Shown here: one piece after another, positions 50,078 through 63,519 of the stretch
Layout of the letters: every line of letters starts with the position of its first letter
How positions within the stretch are numbered: position 1 is the stretch's first letter
Assembly (NCBI GenBank): GCA_902806595.1
Contig: CADCXC010000035.1
Span: forward strand, 2,170,001 to 2,234,000
Length of the DNA: 64,000 nucleotides
Origin: Pyrenopolyporus hunteri
Taxonomy: Eukaryota; Ascomycota; Sordariomycetes; Xylariales; Hypoxylaceae
Reading direction: 5' to 3'
Made by a program: the position numbers and the translations under genes
Notes under the pieces: generated by a model
The model's database searches: none
Seen by the model: the letters and a program-made list of their open reading frames with translations, nothing else
What the model was told of the DNA's origin: nothing

Positions 50078-51465
50078 GATGAGCGGAAAGATATAAGAAT
50101 AGTACGAGGTAAAATGAACTCTTGGGTTTTTTTGTTCGAATACTATAGAATGCGGCGAAGGGAAAGAAGAGCTTTTCGAGAAAGGAGATATGGGTTCGTG
50201 ATATAGATGATATAGATCCCACAAACTTACCTACCTAGGTACCTAATCTACGTGCTTATGAAAGCAAACGATTCTACGGCGATCAACATACGACTAAATC
50301 GACTTGCTGAGTTGCATACGCGGAAATAGCGGCGTGGCATACACCGATGGCTGTTGGCAAAGACCTTATTCCTAGGCTACACGTATGATTGGTATCCATT
50401 GACGCTCACATACTATGCGCGGACAGGGTGGTCCAGTATTTTAGGGTCTTGGGGCTCGGCCTAAGAACCCTTGGCATCCAAAGTCGATTAGAAGTGCTCG
50501 AAGACGTCAAAGACGATAGGAGTTTTGGGCCAAGGGAGAACGACGTAGTGTGCTTATTCGGATCGACGATCTATAGGACGGCCGGGTAGCAAAGGGTAAA
50601 CCATTACCCGCGGATCTCTACTACGCCCTGAGCCGTAAAATATCTCGCTTCCGAGGTTCCGAGGGGTGGAAGCGAAGGCAGAAAATTAGGATGGCAACAC
50701 GGCCAAGCCCAATGAACAGGGTTTGACCATGGCCAAGACTTCTCCCAAATCCATCGAACGCAGAGGCAACACCGAACACCGGGTAATCCACATTCGAGCC
50801 GTAGACACAAGGGGAGACACGTGCCTTCAACTGCGGATTTTGGTTGCTGGCGCATCTGTTGCTAGAGAATAGGAATTCACAGGTTAGGCGGATACGTGGG
50901 GGTCGTACGAAGGCGCCTTTGGCGTAGATCCAGATCTATGCTGCGTGCCCAGATCCAGCTTGCTATTAAGCAGCTTCTCGAAACCAGACCTGACCGAACT
51001 TAGGCGTTGGACGCCTCTATACCGGTCGGAAGAGAAATTGCCGGGATCCCAGAAGCCAAGAGCCAAGAGCCGCGCCGAGCGATAAGGGTCTGCGCCCTCC
51101 ACTCCAGGCGGTCGTGCTCTTACATATGTCTATGTAAGGCAACGTCAGGGAGCGTCGTAGCCGAAGCCGTCGAGCCTAAGCATGAGATGGCTTTGGTTGG
51201 TTCCCCGAATTCTAGACCAATCATCTGTAAGGCACCGCTTTATCATGCATCTATTATCCCAATCTGGCGTTCCGAAATTCAGCTCGTGTTAGATACCGAA
51301 ATGTGACCAGGCTACTGTGATACTGATTATTTAGATGTAAGTCCATGATTGGGTTGATGCTACCCTCGATCTCTTGACCGGTGGTAGAAGTAGGTTACAG
51401 TTGATATATCGTACCCAGAGAGGAGGCCTATGGTTTGTTGCCTCGTTCTTGGTTCTGTAAAATGA
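50078..51465. other. Intergenic region: ENA promoter and CENP-O 3' region
   Basis: No supported gene; frames up to ~99 codons lack motifs. An ACCTACCTAGGTACCTA palindrome lies at ~50230-50246, about 150 bp upstream of the ENA start codon. Confidence 0.55.
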
Positions 51466-52418
51466 TCAAGCACTTTCAAGTCTCTTGGCAACCTCTTCGA
51501 TCCGGGCGCTCCCCCCAAGAAATTCCCTCGCCGTTTCGCGGTCCTGTCCATTCTCACTTTGCACGACCATTTTGATAATGTCACCATCGTCACCTATGAC
51601 TAGGCGTCCTGATCGCCCGTCGTTCCATTCGATACGGATTTGCTTGGCTTGGGCATCAGCTGCACTGATGTCGGTAATCGGGATCTCTACCTCCTTGGTC
51701 TTCCCTTTCTTGTTCTCTAAGCCCGCCGTGCTCCGTAGATCGCCGATAACGGCTGCGCGATTGTGATAGCGAACGAGTTCTCGCCTTAATCCCCGTGCAA
51801 AGCTCGAGAGATCCTGTATCTTTGGCACGTCGTAGTCGTCCCTGGCTGTAGGCGGAGGGAGATGCCGAGCCGCCAGGCTCGAAAGCGGTATACATTGGGG
51901 AACGGTGTGCCGGTGAACGCGAACGTACCGGGAATTTGGGTAAGGCCGGTTCAACATAACATAGTACGGTCGGAGGAAGCGAGATTTGGACATGACTTCA
52001 AACCGCAGGCCCAGAACATTGCCTCCATCTACTGCGTTAGGGTCCGGGTCACGGATTTTAAAAGTAGTTATAGAGGCGCATGCCCTGTACAGACATTGCT
52101 GCTTATGGGCGTTTTGCTCTTCTGCTCTCGCCAATAGCTCCTGCAATCTGGAGTCGCCATTCGACTTCTTCGATCCCGACCTCTTCGCAGAGTTGGTTTG
52201 CAGTATCTGGCGCGTGGATTCCGACGTTATCAGAGTCGCGGTTTGCAGCTTGAGCTCTCGTTTTAACGATTCCACTACAGATTATCAATACCGGTTTGCG
52301 AGAACTTAGAGGATATAATAATCGAATATATGTTACCTTGGGCTCTTAGACTTTCAATTTCGTTGTCTAATTTCTCTGCAGTAGATAGCTCTTGTGATGG
52401 CACCTCTTCAGTAGCCAT
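51466..52418 (-). CDS. CENP-O/Mcm21-like kinetochore protein
   Basis: Predicted exons are 52418-52337 and 52274-51466 on the minus strand, giving 296 aa. The 62-nt intron has a GTAACA donor and a TGTAG acceptor. Residues ~10-90 are charged and likely coiled coil, beginning SAEKLDNEIESLRAQ-like sequence and QELLARAEEQNAHKQQ. The central block GLRFEV..FLRPYYVMLNRP followed by RVHRHTVPQCIPL (residues ~146-158) and FARGLRRELVRYHNR fits the Cenp-O family (yeast Mcm21, COMA complex of the inner kinetochore). The final strand-rich segment ends in ESA. The assignment rests on remembered motifs; length is usual for fungal members. It is divergent from the acetyl-CoA transporter, with 838 bp between starts. 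Confidence 0.78.
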
Positions 52419-53256
52419 CCTGATTCTGATTTGTCTGTCCGGGATGCTGTGTGCTTTGGGATTAGGGGTGTTTGGATGAGTTACCGAAGATTAACGTGTT
52501 GATCCAACTCTCAACAGTTTACGCGAAGACGCGTGTTTGAGAAACGATGACGGTGATAAGATAAGAGAAGGACGATAAGAGCGATAGGAGCGATAAGAAA
52601 AAGGGAGTGGGGAGATCTGCCTAATAAGTACCTGGTACCTTACGGATTACATAGATCTATGTATGGAAGTGGGGGCAGTCTAGACCTGGGATCTTTTCCC
52701 CTGCTGAGTCATCCATCCTCCTGGATTTTTCCTCTCTCACCATTGGGCCAAAGCTGAAAAGCTCCCAGGTCAGCTTTATTTGAACACGTCCACCTATTTC
52801 CTACTCCTGCGATCTGAGACGCAGTGATAGCATAGCATCGCATTTAGCCACGATGGACTAAAAAGGGAATCGTCCTTTCTTATTTGGAGGTTCCTTGACT
52901 TCTTTCACCATTACAGCCCATTTAAACCATTCAAACCATTCGTTACCTGCAATATTTCTCTATTCTAGGGTTCCACCTCGCCACGTTCAAACGCCGGCCC
53001 TAAAAGGCCACGGTTGCTGTTCTCTTATTTCATTGTTGACTAATTGGACCAGCCTGACGGATTTCCACAAATTATATACGAGATCTATTATATGATTGAC
53101 ATATTTGCGCAAGTCCAATAGCGCACCTACCATTAATCAAGCCTCACTATCATTCTATTATATCCTCGGATACTCTCCCGAGACCTACCACCTACCACAA
53201 TCCTCAAGCTTCTCCAGCCGACCCATCGTATATAACGCCCCTACGCTTAATTACGA
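52419..53256. promoter_or_regulatory. Divergent promoter region of CENP-O-like and AT-1 genes
   Basis: The 838 bp between two divergent start codons contain a GATAAG-rich patch at ~52555-52600 on the minus-gene side. I see no further gene. GATA-type factor binding is possible but not shown. Confidence 0.5.
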
Positions 53257-55029
53257 ATGGGTGTCGAAACTCGACGGTCGAAATCTCAGAAACGAGACAA
53301 GTTGTCGGTCTCGACGACTGGCCGTGTAAATGGTCATTCCAACGGGGACGTGAATAACAATATGGAGTTACGGCGGAAACCCGCGACGCAGCAGGATTCG
53401 AGTCAGGTCGCGGCGAACATCATATCAAGGGAGTCCTTCTCACTCGATGACCATGTTCCGAAGACGCCTACGGTGAACAACCACGGTTTCTGGGAGCTCC
53501 CGCTTCAAGACCAAAGGAATTTCCTGCTGCTTGTGTTACTATACTTCCTACAGGGTGTTCCTATGGGACTTGCCACTGGATCAGTGCCATTCCTCCTCAA
53601 GGAACATCTCTCGTTTGGAGAAATCGGTGTCTTTAGCTTGGCATCGTACCCATACTCTTTAAAGCTGTTCTGGAGCCCCATAGTGGATGCAGTATGGAGC
53701 CCCAAGCTTGGAAGACGGAAGAGTTGGATTCTCCCAATCCAGTTAATGTCTGGGCTTAGTATGTTGTATCTAGGTTCCATGATTGAGAGTTTGATGGCTA
53801 CGACGGGCAAGGAAGGTGGCCCAACCGTCTGGAACTTCACGGGCTGGTGGTTCTTCTTAGTCTTCATGTGCGCCACTCAAGATATTGCCGTTGACGGCTG
53901 GGCTCTTACCCTACTCACTCCCGGAAATGTTTCGTACGCATCGACGGCGCAGACAGTTGGTCTGACTGCCGGCCACTTCTTGTCCTACACAGTCTTTCTA
54001 GCCTTCAACTCTAGTGATTTCGCCAACCGATACTTCCGCTCCACACCGTCCGAGGAGGGGCTCCTGACACTCGGAGGCTACTTGACCTTCTGGGGTTGGG
54101 CGTACGTTGCCATCACTATTGGGCTCGCGCTTCTGAAGAAGGAAGAGAAAACGAAGAACGAAGACGGGATTTGGGATGTTTATAAGATCATGTGGGAAGT
54201 TTTGAAGTTGAAAAATATCCAGACTATCATTATCGTCCATCTCATTGCTAAGATCGGTTTCCAAGCCAACGACGGGGTGACGAATCTCAAGCTACTAGAA
54301 AAAGGCTTCGGCAAGGAGAACATGGCATTAACGGTGCTCGTCGACTTTCCTTTCGAGATCGGCCTAGGCTATTATGCTGGAAAATGGTCCCAGGAATACA
54401 CGCCCATGCGTCTTTGGTGCTGGGGGTTCATCGGCCGTCTAATTGCTGCTATCTTCGCTCAGGTCACCGTTAGTATCTTTCCGGCCGATGGTGTTCAGCC
54501 ATGGTACCTCCTTCTTGTCATCGCCGAGCACGTCTTCTCGACATTTACTTCAACCGTAATGTTCGTTGCCATATCCGCATTCCACGCTCGAGTCGCCGAT
54601 CCCGTGATCGGTGGAACTTATATGACATTGCTTGCAACGTGAGTATGACTTCCAGTGACCAATCCACTTTCGCTAACGCGTGATAATAGGGTTTCCAATC
54701 TCGGCGGAACATTCCCGAAGTATTTTGTGCTACGCTTGGTAGACGCGTTTACAGAAGCTACATGCCACCCCCCAACGACAAAACTCGATACCTCCGCATT
54801 GAAGGGACCCCTGGTAACGCAGGAGTTCTCGTGCGCCATCCAAGCCGATAGAGAGCGGTGCGAGCACGGTGGAGGTACTTGCGAGATCCTCCACGACGGG
54901 TTCTATATGGTGAATATCCTCTGCGTTATCGTAGGGGTGTTGACTTTTACCATGTATATCAGGAAGAAGGTCCTAATACTACAAAACTTGCCTTTAAGGG
55001 CGTGGCGGTTGGCAGGAGCTCGACAATAG
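53257..55029 (+). CDS. Acetyl-CoA transporter, AT-1/SLC33A1 family
   Basis: Predicted exons are 53257-54638 and 54690-55029, giving 573 aa; the 51-nt intron joins TYMTLLAT to VSNLGGTFPKYFVLRLVD. A hydrophilic N-terminus of ~85 residues precedes about eleven hydrophobic segments. Family marks are LLLVLLYFLQGVPMGLATGSVPFLL, SYPYSLKLFWSPIVDAVW, GRRKSWILPIQ, ATQDIAVDGWALTLL and VADPVIGGTYMTLL. Members import acetyl-CoA into the ER lumen in animals; the role in fungi is less well known. A Cys-rich loop (CHPPTTK..CAIQADRERCEHGGGTC) between the last helices is also typical. It is the last gene before the A+T-rich block, and its coding end shows no excess of C-to-T change by eye. Confidence 0.92.
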
Positions 55030-55185
55030 GAAATATAGGAAATACGACCCTGGTCGAAGTCCAGAGAACCGCCAAACCGCCATTCATTTTTATTTTACCG
55101 TACTGTTTAACACATAATGCGACATACCGTGTATGGCCAACTGTAACCAGCTGGACTTTTTTAACGGGTATTTATCCGCGTATAT
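55030..55185. other. Transition zone into the A+T-rich block
   Basis: Probable 3' untranslated region of the AT-1 gene. Composition is ordinary up to the TTATCCGCG near 55173-55181, after which C outside CpG almost disappears. Confidence 0.6.
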
Positions 55186-55289
55186 TATTGCGAATAATTT
55201 TAAATTATTTAATTATTTTAAAATTATTTATTTACGATAAATTTTAACTTTAAGTTAATTTCGATATTTTAATAAAAATAATTAAATAT

Positions 55290-55560
55290 ATTAAATAAAT
55301 AAAAAGTCGTTAATTAATAATCGATTAATTATTATACGATCGTATAATAAAAAATACGAAATAAATAAAATAAATTAAATTATATATATGTAAAAATTAT
55401 AAACGGTTTAGTTTTATATTAATCGATAAATATATTATTTTTAAAAATTATATTTTAAATGTTTATTATATAAAACGACGAAATATTTAATAAAAGTATA
55501 TTTATTATTATTATTATTATAATAGATATTTTAATATAAAGTTATATTATTATAAAATAT
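55290..55560 (+). repeat. Direct repeat copy A (possible left LTR remnant)
   Basis: Aligns with 63145-63410 at a constant offset of 7853 bp over at least 130 bases: CGTATAATAAA at 55341 and 63194, AAAACGACG at 55473 and 63326. Shared landmarks in order are TAATCGATTAAT, CGTATAATAAA, TTAATCGATAAATATATT and AAAACGACGA. Carries an 18-base palindrome at 55331-55348. Confidence 0.72.
55331..55348. repeat. 18-base perfect palindrome
   Basis: ATTATACGATCGTATAAT, identical to the core of the palindrome in repeat copy C at 63551-63570; copy B has a damaged version. Confidence 0.85.
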
Positions 55561-57421
55561 ATGTTAATTATATAATTATTATAAATATTTATTTATAAAT
55601 AAAAAAGATAATTTTTACGAATATTAAACGGTTATTTAACGAAGTTAAATAATTAATAATAAAGTATATAATAATTTTACCGTTTTATTAAATATATTTA
55701 ATATAGATTAAATTTCGTTTTTACGAATTATAATTTACGTTTTTTTTTTTTTTTTATTTTTTACGAAATTAATAAATTAAAATTTTATATAATGTAAAAA
55801 ATAACTTTTTTATTATACGGGGATTTTTAAATAATTAATTAAATTATCGAATTAAATATATATAAAAAATATATAAAAAATATATATTTTACGAATATAA
55901 TTTTATAAATTTAAATAAATATAACGTTAAATATTTACGATTAATTTTTAATGTTTAAATTTTTTAATTTAATCGATAATATTAAATAATTAAATTTTAA
56001 TATTTTTAATTATTTAAAAAATAAAATTCGAAATAAATTACGATTTTTCGACGCGTATAAATATTAAAAATAAATTAAAAATAATTTTAAATACGTTATT
56101 TATTTATATACGTTTTTTATTATTTATTATAAATAATTAAAATAATTATTTTATATTAATAAATTAATATATATTACGTTTAAATAAATATTTATTATTA
56201 TTATAATTATAATAATATTTAACGTAAATATCGTAAAAATAATTAAATAAAACGATATAATGTTAAAAAAAATTTTAATTTATTTTATAATTTACGTAAA
56301 TATATTTTTATAGTAAAATAATATTAATTATTATTATATATATAATTAAAGTTTATTAATAAATATATTTAATTTAAAAAACGTAAAAATTTATCTTCGA
56401 AATTAATAATTAACGATTAAAATTATATTAATTTTAATTTTCGAAAGCGACGACTTCGATTATAATTATAACTATTAAAAATAATAATTTATTTTAATTT
56501 AAATTAATAAATAAAATATTATAAATAAATTATTTTAAAAGTAAAAATTATACGAAATTAAATATATTTTTGAATTTCGAATTATTTTTATTATCGTTTT
56601 ATTTACGAAGGTTTTTTTAATTTATGTTAAAATTTAAATAATAAAATCGATTAAAAAAATATTATCGATTATTTCCGGTTATTTATTATCGTCGTCGATA
56701 AAAAAAATAGTCGATTATATAAATTTTAAAGGAAAATTTTTTTTTTTTTTTCGAATTTTAATTAAAGGATTTTATTTAATTTTAATTAAGCTTACGTTTA
56801 TTAATAAAATCGGGTATTTTTAATTCGATTATTACGAAGTTAATAAATTCGTTATTTTATTTAAAAATAATAATATTTTATTTTCGAAAACGGATATTTT
56901 ACGTTAAAATAATTTATTATCGGTTTAATTTATTTAAAAACTTTTTAAAAACGAGTATAATAAAATATTCGAAAATTAATAATTTGTAAAAAATAATTAA
57001 AAAATAAATATAATATATAAAGTTAAAATTTTATAAAAATAAAAATAAACGTTTAATATTAATAATCGAAGTTAATATATATATATATATTAAAGGAAAA
57101 TAATTACGTAATTTATTTTTAAAGTTATATTTATTCGCGTAAATTTTTTAACGTTAATTAAATATTAATATAAAATAATATATCTTTTAAAAAAAAAAGT
57201 TAAATTATTTAAAAAATTTAAAATTACGTATTAATTTTCGATTAATATTACGTACGATTATAAAATTTAATAAATATTTATATTTTTTAATCGAATTAAT
57301 AAAAATTACTTAAATATTTATTAATTAATATTTAATTTTATCGAACTTTTTAAAAAAAAATTTTAAATTAATTATAAATGTAATTTTAAAAAATATAATA
57401 AAATAAAAATAAAAAAAAAAA

Positions 57422-57431
57422 GGGGGGGGGG
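57422..57431. repeat. G10 run inside the A+T-rich block
   Basis: Ten consecutive G within otherwise almost G-free DNA, preceded by a poly-A stretch. It means that CpC on the opposite strand escaped mutation. Confidence 0.9.
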
Positions 57432-59902
57432 TAATTTAATTACGAAAAAATAATTTATAATTTATAACATTTTTAAATTAATGTAAAAAAGAGATTAATA
57501 AAAATTACAAATCGTTAATAAAACGTTAATATTATATAAATCGTATAAATAATAATATAATATTAAATACGATATTATTTTTCGTTAATATAAAATATAG
57601 TTATTATTTAAACGAAAAGTTATTAATTTTATCGATTTAAAAGTTTTAAACGACGTTAAAAATTTTACTTTATAAAACGTTAAATAATTTTATAATAATT
57701 TTATTAACATTAAAAATTTTAAATATTTATTTATATATTTAAATATTGTATAATATAAATAATATTTAATAAAAAAATAATTACGTATAATAATAAATAT
57801 TTATAGTAATTTCGGTGTATATAAATTCGTAAAAAGGTAAAAAGTAATAATTTTTATAAATAAAAAAACGGGGAAGTATTTAATTTATTTTAATATTTAT
57901 TAAAAAATTATTTATTTAAGTAAATATTTAATTTATTAAATAACGTTTTAACGAATATTTTATTTATATTATTATTTAAATAATATAAATATTAATAATT
58001 TTTATTATTTATTTTTTTTTATTATTAATTTTTTTTCGAATTTAATTATTTTATATAAAAATTAAATTAATAATTTATTATATTTATAAAGTTTATTTTT
58101 ATAGTAATAACATTTTTATTAATTAAATATATTTGTAAAAATATATAATCTGCGTTTTTAATAACGATATTTTTTTTTATTTTAATATAATTTAAGTATA
58201 TATATTAATTATTTTTTAAAAAATATTATTATTATATTTTTTATTTTTATATAATTCGAATATTAATTATTTCTTTAAAAATATTATTATTATATTATCG
58301 ATTATAAAAAAAACGATAAAAAAACGATAAATAATATACGTATAATTTAATATTTAATAATATAATATTTAACGAATAAAAAATCGAATGAAAAAAATAA
58401 TGTCGTTAAATTAATCGTTCTTCGAATTAATAAACGGTTTAATAAAATATAATATTATGAAATTTTACATTTAAATATTTTAATCGAATAATTTATTTAA
58501 ATAATAATATTTTATTAATAATATTAAACATATATTAAGAGATTTATTTTAAAATTATTTATTTTATTAATAATTTATTCGAATTAATATTTTTTTTATT
58601 TATATCGATACGAAATTTATATTATTTTAATTATATTTTACGATAATATTAAAAGGAATTTAAAATTTAAATATTAAATTAAAAAGTTATTAATATATCG
58701 TCGATTTATAATGTTTTAAATTTATTTAATTATTTAATTAAAACGTATTAAAATCGTTATTTTATAAATAATCGATAAATAAAACGTCGGTAAAAGTAAA
58801 TATAATATTAATATAACGTTGCGATTTTACGTATTATATATCGATATAATTTTTTTAAATATTTTAATATTAAAAATATAAGTCGATATTTTAACGAGTT
58901 AATTTTATTAATATAAATAATAAATATTATTTATTTTTATTTTAAAAAGTTAATTATTAATCGTAATATAAGTAAATATAATTATTAAGCGTTTAAAAGA
59001 TCGAATTTATCGATTAACGTTTTTTTTTAAAATAAAATTAACGTTTAATTATTTGATCGATATAAAATGTTTTCGAAAAATAAGTTTAAAATTCGAAGGG
59101 TTTAAAACGTTATCGAGTTTATTTTATCGGTTTTTTTTTTTTAATAAATAATTAAACGATCGACGTTTAATTTTTATTATTTATTATACGTAAGTAAATA
59201 AATATTAAATAATGATTTTAATAAAAAACGGTAATATATAATTATTAATTTTTTATAGTGATTCTTTTTAATTTATATTATAAATTTATAGTTTTATATT
59301 AAAAAGTCGCGAATTAAAAAATATACGATAAAATTAATAAATTTTATAAATTATATATAATAAATGTATTTATATTATCGATTCGAATTATATATACGAA
59401 ATTATTAATAAAATTAATTTTATTAATTAATAAAAAATAATATTAAAAAAAAAAATAATAATCGATTACCGTGTAATTTAATAAATAAAGTTTTTAAAAA
59501 TATAAAAAATAATTTTAATTTAAAATATAGATAAAAGTCCGGTAATTTAATGTGCGTTATGTAAATTTAATTTATTTATATAAGTTATTATTAAAGTTAC
59601 GAAATAACGGTTATAATAATAATCGTATTTTTAATTTAACGTTTTTTTTATTTTATTTTTTAATAATTTTTTATTTATTTTCGTTTAAGGTTTTTTCGTA
59701 TAATAAAATTGTTTTAAATGTTATTATTATATCGGTTAATAACGTTTTATTTTAAACGATAAAATATATTGTTTCGATTAAATTTCGAAAAATTAAAACT
59801 TTTATTTTATTATTTCGTAATTAACGTAGTTATTTTATTATTTAATTTATTATGTTATAAATTATTTCGTAAAATATTTAATATTAAGGGGGGGTTTATA
59901 TA

Positions 59903-60072
59903 CGGCGAAAATATTATCGATAGGGGAATGTAATAAAAATTAACGTATTTAAATTCGATAAAATAATCGTATTTAAAAGTAAATAGCGAGAATATTATCG
60001 ATGGGGAAGTGTAAAAAAAATTAACGTATTCGAATTTAATAAAATAGTTATATTTAAAAGTAAACGGCGATA
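59903..60072 (+). repeat. 81-bp tandem duplication in the A+T-rich block
   Basis: ATTATCGAT at 59913 and 59994 and AAAAGTAAA at 59975 and 60056 have the same 81-bp spacing, and the sequence between is clearly alike (GGGGAA, TTAACGTATT). A third unit starts with CGGCGATATTAT at ~60065 but soon diverges. Confidence 0.8.
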
Positions 60073-63000
60073 TTATTTTTTAATTAACGTTAAATTTAAG
60101 CGAATAAAAGTAAAAAATCGTTTATTAAAATTAAATATCGATGATTTAAATAAAGAAACGTTATAAATTTAATATAATTTTACACGTTTATTATAATTTA
60201 AATTATTTAATTTACGATTATAAAGTAATTAAAGTATATAATTAATAATATATTAATTAAAAATTAAATTTATTTTTTTTTTAAATTTAAATAAAATATA
60301 ACGTATAAAAGTAAATAAATTATAATAATAATTTAGTTAAGTTTTTTTAAAAGTAAGTTTATTAAAGTCGGTAGTTTTTTTAAAGTATTTATTAACGAAA
60401 GAAATTAACGGTAATAATATAAATATAAATATAATGTTAAAATTTTTCGTTTTTTTTTTTTTTTCGAGTTATTTTTTAAAGATTTTTTTTATTTAATAAC
60501 GTATAAAAATTTATAATTTTAAATTAAAGTATTTTTTATTAAATTAAGTTATTATAAAAATAAGTTAAAATTTATAAAAAATGGGTAAAAAAATTAAATA
60601 AATATATAAAAAAATATTAATGATTTTTTTAACGTCGACGTTTTAATTAATTTAAATTTATTAAAAGGTTTATTTTATATATAATTTATATATAAAAATT
60701 ATGTAATGTTATAATATATTATAATTTTTATTAATATTTATTTATATAAATTAAATTATCGTTTTTTATTTTTTAATATATTTTAAAATTTTATTCGATA
60801 AGTAAATAATAATATGTTTTAAAATAAATTTAAAATAAATTACTTTTTTATTTAATATATTTATATAAAAATATTAATTTATATCGTAATTTTTTATTAA
60901 AATAAATATCGAATAAATATTTATAAGTATTTTTAAATATTTAAATATTTTTAATATTTTATATTTTAATATATAATTATTTGTTTAAAAGTATTTTTAA
61001 TATTTTATATAAAATTTTAATGTTTTTTATTTAAGTAATAATATTTTTCTTTTTTTTATTTATTTTTTTTTTTAAAGTAATAATTTTTCGTTAATTTAAT
61101 AATTACGATTTATTAGATATAATTATTTTAAAAAACGCTTTATATATTAATTTTTTTTTTTATTTATTTTCGTTAAGTTTTTAATTATAATTTTCGATAA
61201 TTTTAAAATTCGTCGATTAATAAATTAAATTATTAAATTTTTAAATTAAATATTTTAATATTAATATTATAATAACTTTATTTATTATTTATAAAATGTA
61301 ATAATAATTTTTATTTTAAATTTTAAATTATTAATTTTATAATTTTATTTTTACTTAAATATTATATAAAAAGTTAATTAATTTAACTTCGAATAAACAA
61401 TTAAGGGAAGGTTTTTTAATCGTTTATATATAAACGCGAATATTTTATTAAAAATATTAAGGTCGTATTTAACGTTTTTAATTATTTTAACGTTATTTTA
61501 ATTTTATTAATATTCGAGATATTTTATATTATATATTATATTATTTAATTACCCGCTTTAATATATCGACATTACGTTTAATAAAAACGATATAATTTTA
61601 AAGTATAATTAAAAAGTTTTTTTTTATAAAAGATATAATTAAATATATATTAAATCGATAAAATTTATTTTAAATTTTTTTATTTATAATAAAAATATAA
61701 GCGTTTTTATTTAATAACGAAATAAATTTTTTTTTTATAAATAATTTTAAAAAATTTCGCGGTTAAATTTTAAATTAAATTTTATTTTTTACGTTATTTA
61801 ATATTATATTAATAGTATTATTTTTTATAATCGATTAATAATGGTAAGTAGATTTAATATTATTATATTAAATATAATAATATTTAACGGGGAGTTTATT
61901 ATTATAAAAAACGTAATTATTAAAAAGTATTATAAAATATTTTATTTAAAAGGTTTACGAAACGAAATTTACGTTAATAAATTATTTTTTAATATTTATT
62001 TCGTATCGATTTTAAAAACGTAGTGTAATTATAATTTAAATTTATTTTATTATTAATTATTTTACGATACGTATTATATCGTTATATTATTAATTAAATG
62101 TTTTTTTTATAAATATTATATTATAATAAAACTTTTAACGTTAATGCGATTAATGTTTTTTTACGATATTTTAAACGTTTTAAATTTTATATATAAATAA
62201 AATTTTTAATATCGAAATATTTCGCCGTATAATATAATTATTATATAAAATACTTAATTAAATCGATATAAAACGGTAATTTACGATTTCGAAAAAATTA
62301 TTACGTTATCGAAAAATAATTATAAATATTTCGATTTTTTATATATTATAACGTTTAAAATATATTTTAAAAAAAGGTACGATAAATTTATTAATTTATT
62401 TTTTTTAAAGTATATTATATTATATATTTTAAAAGGTATAAATGTAATTAATATTACTTATATTAATAAATAACGTTACGTAAATTTAATGAAAAAACTT
62501 AAATTTTATTTTAATAAAAAAATTATTAACGTCGATAAATATAATTTTATTAAAAAATTAATGTTATTTAATCTTTATTTAAAACTTAATATATCGAAAG
62601 CTTTAAAATATAAAATTTAAAATTTATTAAACGTAAAAAAGGTAAAAATTACTATAATAAAATACATATAAATTTATAAATAATCGAATGGTAATAAAAG
62701 TTTTTATATTTAAATATTTTTCGAATTAATTATTATTTATTAATATTTAATATCGATTTAAAGGTTAAATTAAATATATTAATTTCGTCATTTAATTAAT
62801 GAAATATTTCGTATTTTAAGTAAAATATTTATTTTATCGATATAATAATAAAAAAAAAATTATAAAATATTTATATAAAAATTTAAATTTTAAATTATTT
62901 ATTATAACATAAATAACATTCGTAATTTATAATCTATTACTTATTTACTTAAAATAAATAAATATTTAATAAATTTAAATAATCGACGGCGAATTTAAAA

Positions 63001-63144
63001 ATAATTTTATTATTTTATACGATATATATTAAATTTATAATTTTTAAATTATAATTATTTTTTTTTTTCGACTGTTTTTATAAATTTAAAGTAAAATTTA
63101 TATATTATAAAATAAAATATTTAAAAGATTAAATATAATATTAT

Positions 63145-63410
63145 TAAATAAATAAAAAATTATTAATTTATAATCGATTAATTAATATATAATCGTATAA
63201 TAAAAAGTAACGAAATAAATAAATTAATTAAATTATAAAAATATAAAAGTTACGAATCGGTTAATTTCGTATTAATCGATAAATATATTTATTTTTAAAA
63301 GTTATATTTTAATCGTTTATTACGTAAAACGACGATGTATTTAATAAAGGTATATTTATCGTTATTATCGTTACGATAAATACGTTAATATAAAATTATA
63401 TTATTATAAA
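63145..63410 (+). repeat. Direct repeat copy B (possible right LTR remnant)
   Basis: Same orientation and order of landmarks as copy A, 7853 bp downstream. It keeps more CpG sites than copy A (for example TCGTTATTATCGTTACG where copy A has only ATT units). Confidence 0.72.
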
Positions 63411-63519
63411 TATTAAAGTGAAAAATTATATTAAAATTAAGTAATTATACATTTTTTTTTAATTTAATAATTATAAAAATTAATTAATTTAAAAAGTAAT
63501 TTCTTTTATTATTAATATA

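Noticed and set aside
59552..62023. Short open frames in the A+T-rich block
   Set aside because: Composed almost only of Leu, Ile, Asn, Lys, Phe and Tyr; expected by chance where stops are few on one strand, with no homology visible.
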